NCBI RefSeq assembly: GCF_048066175.1
Contig: NZ_JBLTXA010000003.1
Location: 287,389 to 351,388 of the forward strand
DNA: 64,000 nt
Source: Niveispirillum fermenti
Lineage (GTDB): Bacteria > Pseudomonadota > Alphaproteobacteria > Azospirillales > Azospirillaceae
Direction of reading: 5' to 3'
Under the pieces are notes generated by a model that saw nothing but the letters and a program-made list of their open reading frames with translations, ran no database searches and was not told where the DNA came from. The position numbers and the translations under genes are program-made. Below, piece by piece: positions 35,788 through 44,894 of this stretch (positions within the stretch are counted from its first letter, which is position 1; each line of letters begins with the position of its first letter).

Positions 35788-37366
35788 GACGGAAGTGGCG
35801 CATGCCCGTGAAGACCATGGCCAGGCCGCGTTCGTCGGCCGCGGCGATAACCTCTGCATCGCGCATGGAGCCGCCGGGCTGGATCACGGCGGTCACCCCC
35901 GCATCGGCGGCGGCCAGCAGGCCGTCGGCAAACGGGAAGAAGGCATCGGACGCCACGACGGAGCCCTTCGTGCCCGCCTCTTCCAGGCCGGCGGCCTTGG
36001 CGGCGTCGGCCGATTTCCAGGCGGCGATGCGGCTGCTGTCCACCCGGCTCATCTGCCCGGCGCCGATGCCCACCGTGGCCCCGCCCTTGGCATAGACGAT
36101 GGCGTTTGATTTCACATGCTTGCCCACGCGGAAGGCGAACAGCAGGTCGGCCAGCTCCGCGTCGGTGGGCGCGCGCCGGGTGACCACCTTCAGGTCGGCC
36201 TGTGCGATGCGGCCATTGTCACGGGTCTGGACCAGATAGCCGCCGGACACCGACTTCACGAACAGGCCCGCCTCTGCCGGGTTCGGCATGGAACCGGTCA
36301 GCAGCACGCGCAGGTTCTTCTTGGTGGCCAGAAAGGCCTTGGCCGCGTCATCCGCGTCGGGCGCGATCACCACTTCGGCGAACAGCTTGGCGATTTGTTC
36401 CGCCGTGGCGGCGTCCAGCGTCCGGTTCATGGCGATGATGCCGCCGAAGGCCGACACGGGGTCACAGGCCAGCGCGCGGGTATAGGCATCCAGCAGGTTG
36501 TCACCCTCGGCCACGCCGCAGGGGTTGGCATGCTTGATGATGGCGATGGCCGGGCGGTCGAATTCCGACACCAGCTCGAACGCCGCATCCGTGTCGTTCA
36601 GGTTGTTGTAGGACAGTTCCTTGCCCTGGAGCTGGGTCGCCGTGGCGATGCCGGGGCGCTGGTCGCCGGTCGTATAGAAGGCGGCCGTCTGGTGCGGGTT
36701 CTCACCATAGCGCAGCGTCTGGCGCAGCTCCCCGCCAAAGGTCAGGCGCTGGGGATATTCCTGGCCCAACTGGCCCGCGAACCAGCGGGAAATGGCGGCG
36801 TCATAGGCGCCCGTCCGGGCATAGGCCTTGGCGGCCAGCCGCCGGCGGAAGGACAGGTCGGTCTGCCCGTCATGGGTGGCCAGCTGGGCCGTCAGTTCGG
36901 CATAGTCGGCGGGGTCGGTGATGACGGCCACGAAATCATGGTTCTTGGCCGCACCCCGGATCAGCGACGGGCCGCCGATATCGATGTTCTCGATGCAGGT
37001 CTCGAAATCCGCACCCTTGGCCACCGTCGCCTCGAACGGATACAGGTTCACCACGACAAGGTCGATGCCGGGAATATCGTGGGCGTCCATGGCACCGGTA
37101 TGGGTGGGATAGTCGCGGCGGGCCAGGATACCGCCATGGATCTTCGGGTGCAGCGTCTTGACCCGGCCATCCATCATCTCCGGAAAGCCGGTATGGTCCG
37201 ACACTTCCGTCACGTCGATGCCGGCATCGGCAATGGCCTTGGCCGACCCGCCGGTGGACAGGATATGGACCCCGCGCGCGGCCAAGGCCTGCGCAAGGTC
37301 GATCAGGCCCGTCTTGTCGGAAACGGAGATGATGGCGCGGCGGATGGGGACGAGATCGATGCTCAT
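35783..37366 (-). CDS. purH: Bifunctional AICAR formyltransferase / IMP cyclohydrolase
   Basis: 527 residues from the ATG at 37366 (MSIDLVPIRRAIISVSDKTG). The N-terminal MGS-like IMP cyclohydrolase domain has STGGSAKAI, MMDGRVKTLHPKIHGGIL and VNLYPFE. The C-terminal AICAR transformylase domain contains IIKHANPCGVAEG, with the family's catalytic Lys-His. It performs the last two steps of de novo purine synthesis. It is the third gene of the rpe-heparinase-purH run, but a strong hairpin sits just before it and may separate or attenuate its expression. Confidence 0.96.
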   Translation of the reverse strand: MSIDLVPIRRAIISVSDKTGLIDLAQALAARGVHILSTGGSAKAIADAGIDVTEVSDHTGFPEMMDGRVKTLHPKIHGGILARRDYPTHTGAMDAHDIPGIDLVVVNLYPFEATVAKGADFETCIENIDIGGPSLIRGAAKNHDFVAVITDPADYAELTAQLATHDGQTDLSFRRRLAAKAYARTGAYDAAISRWFAGQLGQEYPQRLTFGGELRQTLRYGENPHQTAAFYTTGDQRPGIATATQLQGKELSYNNLNDTDAAFELVSEFDRPAIAIIKHANPCGVAEGDNLLDAYTRALACDPVSAFGGIIAMNRTLDAATAEQIAKLFAEVVIAPDADDAAKAFLATKKNLRVLLTGSMPNPAEAGLFVKSVSGGYLVQTRDNGRIAQADLKVVTRRAPTDAELADLLFAFRVGKHVKSNAIVYAKGGATVGIGAGQMSRVDSSRIAAWKSADAAKAAGLEEAGTKGSVVASDAFFPFADGLLAAADAGVTAVIQPGGSMRDAEVIAAADERGLAMVFTGMRHFRH

Positions 37367-37397
37367 GTCTTTGGTGTCCAGGTGGCAAGTAAAAGAA

Positions 37398-37425
37398 CCG
37401 GGCCGGTCCATATGAACCGGCCCGG
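37398..37425 (-). terminator. Hairpin in the purH leader
   Basis: Arms CCGGGCCGGT (37398-37407) and ACCGGCCCGG (37416-37425) with an eight-base loop. On the minus strand it follows the heparinase gene by about 24 bases and is followed by TTCTTTTACTT, 32 bases before the purH ATG. It could end the upstream message or attenuate purH. Confidence 0.65.
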
Positions 37426-37448
37426 CGGTGGGGAAGACAGTCCGGTTC

Positions 37449-39095
37449 CTAACTGTCGATATCGCTGCCTTCGCGGCGGAAACCCCATTTTACCGGGGTT
37501 TCGCCCAGTTGCGTGATGCCGCGCAGCACGATCTGGACGGTCGGCCGCGGTTCGGCGCCCTGTCCCAGATAGATGCTGTCGGCGGTCTCGATGCCGGCCC
37601 CGCCGGCCCGGAACTTCCACAAGGCGCCGGACGGCAGGCGCAGCAGCAGGGCCGCCTCATCCTCCAGCGTTGCCACGCGCACACCGGGGTGCAGGTGGAA
37701 GCGCACGGCGAATTTATGCCCGGCCGCACCGGTCAGCGTGTCCTGCCCCCGCAGATCTTCCCCGCTTTCGGCCAGGAACAGGCGGCGATGATGGGTGAAG
37801 CCGCCGCGGATCTGGTAGCCGTCATGGTGGGCCTCCACCAGCGTGCCTTCCTCCGCATCCTGGCGCAGCGACCGCACGCGGGACGGGCGGCGCGTCAGGC
37901 CACCTTCGTCGTTCACGGCGCTGGAATTGGTATCGTCGATCGTGACGGTGGAATGGGCGGCCGTGGCGGCCAGGGCGGCCCGCCAGGGCCCCTGGTCGCC
38001 GGGATGGGCGCCGCAATTCACGATCAGCCGTTCCCGCCCGATGCTCATCTCGAACGACAGGGTGCCGGCATGGGCATGTTCGTCCAGGCCCGGGGCCGGT
38101 GGCACGCCCGTGTCCATCAGGATGCAGGTGCGGCCCGCCGTGATGCGCTCGAACCCGATATGGGGTGTTGATTTCAGGGGGCGGCCGCGGGCATCCGCCT
38201 GACCCAGCACGGTGTCGATCAGCACCGCTTCCCCCTCCTGGGCCCCGTTGAACAGGGCAAGGCCGCCATCGCCATGGCGGAAGAAGCGCAAGGTGGGGGT
38301 CATGCGGTCGATGGCGTGCTGCAACGCCTCCGGCACGTCGGCCCGCCCGGCGCGGTAACAGCCGCGCATGTCGATCAGGTGGCGCAGCGCCAGCAACTGG
38401 CTGGCCGGCGAATGTTCGACATGGCCGCCATCGGGCAGCACCTGGCGCGGTAACTCGCGGGCCAGCAGGCTGCCGGCGCGTTCCGCCACGCGCGACAGGC
38501 CGGAAAGGCACAGGCCGCCATAGACCATGCCCTTCACCGCGGTCAGCAGCGGCCCGCCCTTCAGCCGGCCGGGCACCGCATGGTCCAGAAAGCGCACCTG
38601 GCGGGCCAGACTGTCGAAGACACGGGCCCGCAACTGATCGTCGGCGCTGGCCAGGAAGAAATCATGCTGGCCGATCCAGGCGGTGACGCGCGTGGCCAGC
38701 ACGTCGGGCGCCCAGGCCACGGGGTCCCATTTGCGCCCGAACAGGTCCAGCCAGTGGCTGACCAGCACACGGGCCTGCCGGCGGGCGGCATCGCCCCCCG
38801 TGGCGCGCAGATGGCGCAGCCAGTCGAACCCGTGCATCTCCGCCAGCCAGGGGGCGGAAGCCCCCGGCTCCAGCCAGGGCGGCAACTCGCCGCTGAAACT
38901 TTGTCCGGTGAAGCGGAAGCGGTTGTTCAGCAGTTCCTGCCCATGCTGGGCATCGCCCGGCCAGGGGTCGGGTGGCACGAAGGAAAGGCCGGCGGGGACA
39001 GGTCCCGACAGGGCCGTCATCTGATAAAGCGCGGTGCCGCGATACCAGGCCCCCGAACCGGGCTTGAACCGCTTATGCGCCACGCCAGCGGTCAT
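37449..39095 (-). CDS. Heparinase II/III family protein
   Basis: 548 residues starting six bases after the rpe stop. The N-terminal half is alpha-helical (alpha/alpha toroid), with GQSFSGELPPW and FDWLRHLRATGG. The C-terminal half is a beta-sandwich with FEMSIGRERLIVNCGAHPG and HSTVTIDDTNSS, as in the alphaproteobacterial heparinase_II_III proteins commonly found near purH. The family includes polysaccharide lyases, but this cytosol-like protein has no signal peptide and its substrate is unknown. A role on cell-surface or recycled glycans is speculative. Confidence 0.85.
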   Translation of the reverse strand: MTAGVAHKRFKPGSGAWYRGTALYQMTALSGPVPAGLSFVPPDPWPGDAQHGQELLNNRFRFTGQSFSGELPPWLEPGASAPWLAEMHGFDWLRHLRATGGDAARRQARVLVSHWLDLFGRKWDPVAWAPDVLATRVTAWIGQHDFFLASADDQLRARVFDSLARQVRFLDHAVPGRLKGGPLLTAVKGMVYGGLCLSGLSRVAERAGSLLARELPRQVLPDGGHVEHSPASQLLALRHLIDMRGCYRAGRADVPEALQHAIDRMTPTLRFFRHGDGGLALFNGAQEGEAVLIDTVLGQADARGRPLKSTPHIGFERITAGRTCILMDTGVPPAPGLDEHAHAGTLSFEMSIGRERLIVNCGAHPGDQGPWRAALAATAAHSTVTIDDTNSSAVNDEGGLTRRPSRVRSLRQDAEEGTLVEAHHDGYQIRGGFTHHRRLFLAESGEDLRGQDTLTGAAGHKFAVRFHLHPGVRVATLEDEAALLLRLPSGALWKFRAGGAGIETADSIYLGQGAEPRPTVQIVLRGITQLGETPVKWGFRREGSDIDS

Positions 39096-39101
39096 GATGG
39101 A

Positions 39102-39788
39102 TCAACCGTTTCCGCCGCGCAGGGCGCGAATATTGTCGGCATAGGCCGCCGGCCCGCCCAAGAAGGTGGCCGTACCGGCCACCAGCACGTCGGCACCGGC
39201 CGCGATGCATTGCCGGGCCGTCTCCACATTCACGCCGCCATCGACCTCCAGGTCGATAGGGCGGCCGCCCTGGGCTTCCGACACGGCATTGATGCGCCGC
39301 CGCAGCTCGGTGATCTTGTCAAGCTGAGAGGCGATGAAGCTCTGCCCGCCGAAGCCGGGATTGACCGACATGACCAGGACCAGATCCAGATCCGCCAGCA
39401 GATAGTCGATCATCGACAGGGGCGTGTGCGGGTTCAGCACGATGCCCGGCTTCTTGCCCAGCGAGCGGATGAGTTGCACGGTACGGTGCGGATGGGCACC
39501 GGCCTCGGGATGGAAGCTGATGATGTCGGCACCGGCATCGGCGAAGCCCTGGATGAAGGGGTCGACCGGCGCGATCATCAGATGCACGTCGAAGACCTTC
39601 TTCGTGTGCGGGCGCAGCGCCTTGACCACGCCGGGACCGATGGTGATGTTGGGCACGAAATGCCCGTCCATCACATCGATATGGATGTAATCCGCCCCGG
39701 CCGCGTCGATGGCGCGAACCTCCTCGCCCAGGCGGGCGAAATCGGCGGACAGGATGCTGGGGGCGATCTTGGCGGGCTGCGTAGTCAT
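39102..39788 (-). CDS. rpe: Ribulose-phosphate 3-epimerase
   Basis: 228 residues from the ATG at 39788 (MTTQPAKIAPSILSADFARLG). The TIM-barrel metal and catalytic motifs are intact: HIDVMDGHFVPNITIGP, SFHPEAG, VMSVNPGFGGQ and DLEVDGGVN. It interconverts ribulose-5-P and xylulose-5-P in the pentose-phosphate and Calvin cycles. It is the first gene of a minus-strand run with the heparinase-family and purH genes. Confidence 0.96.
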   Translation of the reverse strand: MTTQPAKIAPSILSADFARLGEEVRAIDAAGADYIHIDVMDGHFVPNITIGPGVVKALRPHTKKVFDVHLMIAPVDPFIQGFADAGADIISFHPEAGAHPHRTVQLIRSLGKKPGIVLNPHTPLSMIDYLLADLDLVLVMSVNPGFGGQSFIASQLDKITELRRRINAVSEAQGGRPIDLEVDGGVNVETARQCIAAGADVLVAGTATFLGGPAAYADNIRALRGGNG

Positions 39789-40271
39789 GGCGGGGTAGGT
39801 AGCAACAACAAGGCGTCCCGACAAGCCGGGTTCAGCGCATGAATGGCCGGTTCCGGGCACATGGCGACCCTTGTCACGCTGCCGGACACAGCCATTGCGG
39901 CGTGCGGATCAGCCTGCTTCAGATCAGCGCCTTTCCGTCGGCTGGAAAATCGCACCGGTGGCAGTTGCCGCCGCACGGCCCCTGCCGTGAGCAGCGGCGC
40001 CGGCTCCGCCCGGAATCCTCCTGGTCAAGCGTCCAGGGCGTGGTTGACGGGGGAGGGTACCACCCCCCACTCTGATCCCGTAGCAACCCATCCGGCAAGG
40101 TCGGCCATGGACAGGAAGGACCTTGCCGTCGCAATAACGGCCCGTTCGGTCCCGCATGTTGATCACGCAGGCCAGGATGGAGGCTTTGCTGCTGGTGACG
40201 GCGGATGGGATGATCCCAACCTGATGACGTGAAAACCCTGCCGGTACAGGCATTGAGAAAGGGGCGGTCCG
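39789..40271. other. 483-base non-coding region with several inverted repeats
   Basis: Between divergent rpe and the glyoxalase II gene. It contains GGCAAGGTC / GACCTTGCC (40094-40102 and 40119-40127), CACGGC / GCCGTG around 39973-39988 and a G-run/C-run palindrome around GGGTACC (about 40049-40068). No convincing ORF is seen; short frames through it lack recognisable sequence. It may hold a structured leader or small RNA, but it matches no RNA family I can name. Confidence 0.4.
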
Positions 40272-41042
40272 ATGGTCGAGGTGCATGTCGTTCCGGCATT
40301 GACCGACAATTACATCCACATCATCCATGATGCGGAACATGGACTGACCACAGTGGTCGATCCCGGAGAGGCGGCACCCGTTCGCGCGTTCCTGGCCGAG
40401 CGGGGCTGGCGCCTGACCCATATCCTGGCCACCCATCATCATGGTGACCATATTGGCGGCATTCCGGACCTGCGCGCCGGCAGTCATGCCACGCTGATCG
40501 GCCCCCGGGCGGAAATCGACCGCATCGCGGAGATGGATGCCGTCTATGGCGACGGCGACAGCTTCGCGCTGGGCGGGCAGACCGTACATGTGTTCGATAC
40601 GCCCGGCCACACACGCGGCCATTGCGCTTTCTATTTCGAGCAGGCGCGCCTGCTGTTCAGCGGGGACACGCTGTTCTCGCTGGGCTGTGGGCGGCTTTTC
40701 GAAGGCACGCCGGAACAGATGTGGGACAGCCTGGGCAAGCTGCGCGCCCTGCCTGGGGACACGCGCATCCATTGCGGCCATGAATATACCGCCGGCAATG
40801 TCCGCTTCGCCCTGTCCATCGATCCCGACAATATCGCCCTGAAGGCCAGGGGGGAGGAGGTGGCGGCGCTGCGGGCCAGGGGCTTGCCGACCATTCCGTC
40901 CCGCCTGTCGGACGAATTGGCCGCCAACCCGTTCCTGCGGGCCGATGATCCTGGCCTTGCCGCCCATTTCGGTCTGTCCGGCGCCCCGGCGGCCACGGTC
41001 TTCGCCGCCATTCGCACGGCGAAGGACGAGTTCCGGGGCTGA
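40272..41042 (+). CDS. gloB: Hydroxyacylglutathione hydrolase (glyoxalase II)
   Basis: 256 residues. The metallo-beta-lactamase fold has the dinuclear zinc motif THHHGDHIGG near residue 55, FDTPGHTRGH and a late HCGHEYT. The C-terminal HAGH domain follows (FALSIDPDN, NPFLRADD). It hydrolyses S-D-lactoylglutathione to D-lactate and glutathione in methylglyoxal detoxification. A GST gene and a cupin gene follow on the same strand, 37 bases away, so it may head a small stress operon. Confidence 0.94.
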   Translation: MVEVHVVPALTDNYIHIIHDAEHGLTTVVDPGEAAPVRAFLAERGWRLTHILATHHHGDHIGGIPDLRAGSHATLIGPRAEIDRIAEMDAVYGDGDSFALGGQTVHVFDTPGHTRGHCAFYFEQARLLFSGDTLFSLGCGRLFEGTPEQMWDSLGKLRALPGDTRIHCGHEYTAGNVRFALSIDPDNIALKARGEEVAALRARGLPTIPSRLSDELAANPFLRADDPGLAAHFGLSGAPAATVFAAIRTAKDEFRG

Positions 41043-41079
41043 TCCCCTCCCTTTATCCCTGCCATGACGGAATGCTCCC

Positions 41080-41691
41080 ATGAAGCTGCGTTACAGCCAG
41101 TCGTCCCCCTTCGTGCGCAAGGTGCTGATGGTGGCGCACGAGGTCGGGCTGGCCGACCGGATCGAACTGTCGCCGATCGATGTCTGGTCGCCCGACAGTG
41201 CCATCGTGCGTGAAAACCCGTTGTCGAAAATACCGACGCTGCTGACCGATGATGGCATGGTGCTGTTCGACAGTCCGGTGATCGCGGAATATCTGGACAG
41301 CCTTCATGCCGGCCGCAAGCTGATCCCCGCCACCGGCCCGGTCCGCTGGATGGTGCTGCGCCAGCAGGCGCTGGGCGATGGCATCTGCGACGCGGCCGTG
41401 CTGCGGCGGCTGGAAGGGCTCCGCCCCGCCGCCCTGCGCTCCGCGGAATGGGACAGCCGCCAGCGCGCGGCCATCTTCCGCGCCTTTGACCGGCTGGAGG
41501 TGGAGGCCGGCGACCTGCCCGAACCGGACAGTCCCACGGTGGGGGGCCTCGCCATCCTGTCGGCCATGGGGTACATGGATTTCCGCTTTGCCCATGAACC
41601 CTGGCGCACCGGCCGGCCGGGGTTGGCCCACTGGTTTGAATCGGCATCGAAACGACAAAGCTTCCTGGCTACGCTTCCGCCAACGGAATGA
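41080..41691 (+). CDS. Glutathione S-transferase family protein
   Basis: 203 residues. The N-terminal thioredoxin-like half starts MKLRYSQSSPFVRKVLMVAHE, with SKIPTL and the glutathione-binding LFDSPVIAEYLD. The C-terminal helical half is shorter than usual. The Ser-rich SQSSPF segment is typical of bacterial GSTs that use Ser rather than Tyr. The downstream cupin gene overlaps it by four bases. Confidence 0.88.
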   Translation: MKLRYSQSSPFVRKVLMVAHEVGLADRIELSPIDVWSPDSAIVRENPLSKIPTLLTDDGMVLFDSPVIAEYLDSLHAGRKLIPATGPVRWMVLRQQALGDGICDAAVLRRLEGLRPAALRSAEWDSRQRAAIFRAFDRLEVEAGDLPEPDSPTVGGLAILSAMGYMDFRFAHEPWRTGRPGLAHWFESASKRQSFLATLPPTE

Positions 41692-42149
41692 ACATGCTCT
41701 ATTCGATGAAGCCAAAGCAGATTATCGATCTGCTGGGCATGAAGCCCCATCCGGAAGGCGGCCATTATGTGGAAACCTTCCGTGCAGATGCCCCGGCGGG
41801 TGGACGGTCGGCACATACGGCGATCTACTTCCTGTTGCAGGCGGGCGAATATTCGCACTGGCACCGCGTGCTGGACGCCGACGAGATATGGCATTTCCAT
41901 GCCGGTGCGCCCCTGGTCCTGACCATGTCCCCCAACGGCCATGACGCCGCCGCCCACCATCTGGGCAGCGACCTTGCGGCGGGACAGCGACCGCAGATCA
42001 TTGTTCCGGCAGGGCACTGGCAGACGGCGGTCAGCCTGGGTGCCTGGACATTGGTCGGCTGCACCGTGGTGCCGGGGTTTGAGTTCGCATCGTTCGAGCT
42101 GGCGCCGCCCGACTGGCGGCCGACCCCACGCCCGCCGTCGGGGCGATAG
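41688..42149 (+). CDS. Cupin superfamily protein (DUF985)
   Basis: 153 residues; the start overlaps the GST stop (ATGA). The family hallmark is KPHPEGGHYVETF near residue 20. The cupin barrel segments AIYFLLQAGEYSHWHRV and DEIWHFHAG carry the histidines that could bind metal, and GWTLVGCTVVPGFEF closes the barrel. Function is unknown; relatives include a predicted sugar-epimerase-like group. Coupling with the GST suggests co-expression. Confidence 0.88.
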   Translation: MNMLYSMKPKQIIDLLGMKPHPEGGHYVETFRADAPAGGRSAHTAIYFLLQAGEYSHWHRVLDADEIWHFHAGAPLVLTMSPNGHDAAAHHLGSDLAAGQRPQIIVPAGHWQTAVSLGAWTLVGCTVVPGFEFASFELAPPDWRPTPRPPSGR

Positions 42150-42220
42150 GGCCGGCTGGGCCGCCGCGGGACGGGGGCCGTCGAAGGTGCAATAAGGTAA
42201 GATGTCGAAGACCGCCGGGA

Positions 42221-43213
<993 letters not shown>

Positions 43214-43299
43214 GGTCCTGTCTCCCCTGGGTCCATGACATCCGGGACATCACCCGGTTCAGGAAACAGGCTTAGCGCGCGGACGGATAAAAATAAACA

Positions 43300-43328
43300 G
43301 GGCCGGGCGGGAACTTCCCGCCCGGCCC
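43300..43328 (-). terminator. Intrinsic terminator after the duplicated-domain secreted protein gene
   Basis: A near-continuous palindrome, GGGCCGGGCGGGAA / TTCCCGCCCGGCCC with a one-base centre. On the minus strand it is followed by TGTTTATTTTTA. Confidence 0.85.
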
Positions 43329-43349
43329 CGCTGGAACGGGCCTTTGGCC

Positions 43350-43892
43350 TTAGTTGACGGCCGTGCCGGCCGGGGCGGAGGCCTGGAGGGTACAGCCGCT
43401 ACCCTGCAGCTCGCACTGCTGCAACGCGGCGGCGCGGGCCTCTTCCTCGGTTTCACGGACCACCCAGCCGAAGGCGCCGTCCTCGGACATGGCCAGGGCC
43501 TTGGCGCCCGCGGCCTTCTCATAGTCGGCGACCACTTCGCCGCGCAGGTCGGCCGCATCGGCATGGCTGCGGGCTACCTCGCCCAGCGTCGTGCCGGCGG
43601 TAACGGCCTGGCCATCGACCGACACGACGCGGCAGGTGTCGCGCGTCACCTCGGCGCAGCGAGCCAGGGCGGCGATACGGGCCTCGCCCACATCCACGCC
43701 CGAGCTGTAGCCGACGGCCCCGTCATCGGCCATCGCCATGGCCTTGTGACCTTCCAGCTTGTCATACATGGCCACGGCCTCGCGGCCGACATCGCTCATG
43801 TTGTTGACGGCCTTTTCCTTGGCGGCATGGGCCATGGCCGGGATGGCGAGGATGGCGACGGTGGCGACCAGCGCAGACTTGATCTTCGACAT
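43350..43892 (-). CDS. Secreted protein with two copies of a DUF4189-like unit
   Basis: 180 residues, with a strong Shine-Dalgarno (AAGGAGG) seven bases before the ATG. A signal peptide (ALVATVAILAIPAMAHA, cleavage near residue 23) sends it to the periplasm. The mature part is an internal duplication: residues 49-65 (HKAMAMADDGAVGYSSG) recur at 130-146 (AKALAMSEDGAFGWVVR), and each copy is followed by a cysteine pair (Cys79/Cys87 and Cys160/Cys167). The unit resembles the DUF4189 type. Function is unknown. It has its own terminator, so it is monocistronic, and it looks well expressed. Confidence 0.8.
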   Translation of the reverse strand: MSKIKSALVATVAILAIPAMAHAAKEKAVNNMSDVGREAVAMYDKLEGHKAMAMADDGAVGYSSGVDVGEARIAALARCAEVTRDTCRVVSVDGQAVTAGTTLGEVARSHADAADLRGEVVADYEKAAGAKALAMSEDGAFGWVVRETEEEARAAALQQCELQGSGCTLQASAPAGTAVN

Positions 43893-44103
43893 GTGTCCCT
43901 CCTTGGAATTTGAGCGCCAGCCCGTTCAGGCCGGCTTCAGGGGTAAAACAAAGGGTCGGGGATCAAGTTCCAGGGCCGGTGACGATGTCACGAAATCACC
44001 TTCCTTCCGCCAGATTCCAGCAGGGGCGCCATATTTCGGCCATTGGCGGATTGCGAGGGCATCGGCATGATGCGGCACAGGGATTTTCCGGGAGAAAAGC
44101 GCC

Positions 44104-44715
44104 ATGCGCCTGTTCGACGATGCCATCGCCCCAACGCCGCGCCGTGTGCGGATGTTCCTGGCCGAAAAGGGGGTAGAGGTTGAACGTGTGCCGGTAACGC
44201 TGGGCAGGGGTGAACATCTGGCCCCCGACTATCGCAGGCGCGTGCCCAGTGCGCGTGTGCCGGCCCTGGAACTGGATGATGGCACGGTCATCAGCGAAAG
44301 CGTGGCCATCTGCGGCTATTTAGAGGAACTGTATCCTGATCCCAACCTGATGGGGCGCGATGCGAAGGAGCGGGCGGTTATCGCCATGTGGCAGCGGCGG
44401 ATGGAATTCGAACTGCTGCTGCCGTTTGCCGCCACCTTCCGCCACACCCATCCGAAGATGGCGGCCCTGGAACAGCAGGTCCCCGCCTATGCCGAGGTGC
44501 AAAGACCGCAGGCACAGGCGCGTCTGGCGACCCTTGACGCCGACCTGTCGCGAACGGCCTTCGTGGCGGGCGACCGATTCACGATCGCGGACATCACGGC
44601 CTTCACCACACTGTCCTTCTTTCCCCGCTTGTGCGGCCTGTCGCTGGATGACGGGCTGCCCCATGTGAAACGCTGGATGGCCGAAATCGCCACCCGGCCC
44701 AGCGCCGCCGCATAA
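44104..44715 (+). CDS. Glutathione S-transferase family protein
   Basis: 203 residues, with GGGAGAAAAG before the ATG. The N-terminal half is MRLFDDAIAPTPRRVRMFLAEKG, with ARVPAL and the glutathione-binding ISESVAICGYLEELYP. The C-terminal half has the N-capping segment FVAGDRFTIADITAFTTL. TPRRVRMFLAEK resembles the Zeta/Theta-like bacterial GSTs. It has no same-strand partner at close range. Confidence 0.9.
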   Translation: MRLFDDAIAPTPRRVRMFLAEKGVEVERVPVTLGRGEHLAPDYRRRVPSARVPALELDDGTVISESVAICGYLEELYPDPNLMGRDAKERAVIAMWQRRMEFELLLPFAATFRHTHPKMAALEQQVPAYAEVQRPQAQARLATLDADLSRTAFVAGDRFTIADITAFTTLSFFPRLCGLSLDDGLPHVKRWMAEIATRPSAAA

Positions 44716-44793
44716 AGCCAATCCTATCCGGGTATGTCGATGGTACAGGTCGTTGAAATGGGGCGATAATTGGCCACTGGTAAAGGCATTTTC

Positions 44794-44822
44794 TTAACGA
44801 CTTCCCGCTAGACATTGATAAT
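44794..44822 (+). promoter_or_regulatory. Candidate sigma-70 promoter for the carboxypeptidase gene
   Basis: TTAACG (44794-44799), a 17-base spacer and GATAAT (44817-44822), 73 bases before the ATG at 44895. Four of six and five of six bases match the consensus boxes. Confidence 0.45.
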
Positions 44823-44894
44823 CATCGCCTTTAGCTTGACTGCCAAGCGAGACGATGGGCCGGGCGGCAACGCCTTTTTGATGGGGAGTGGGGC

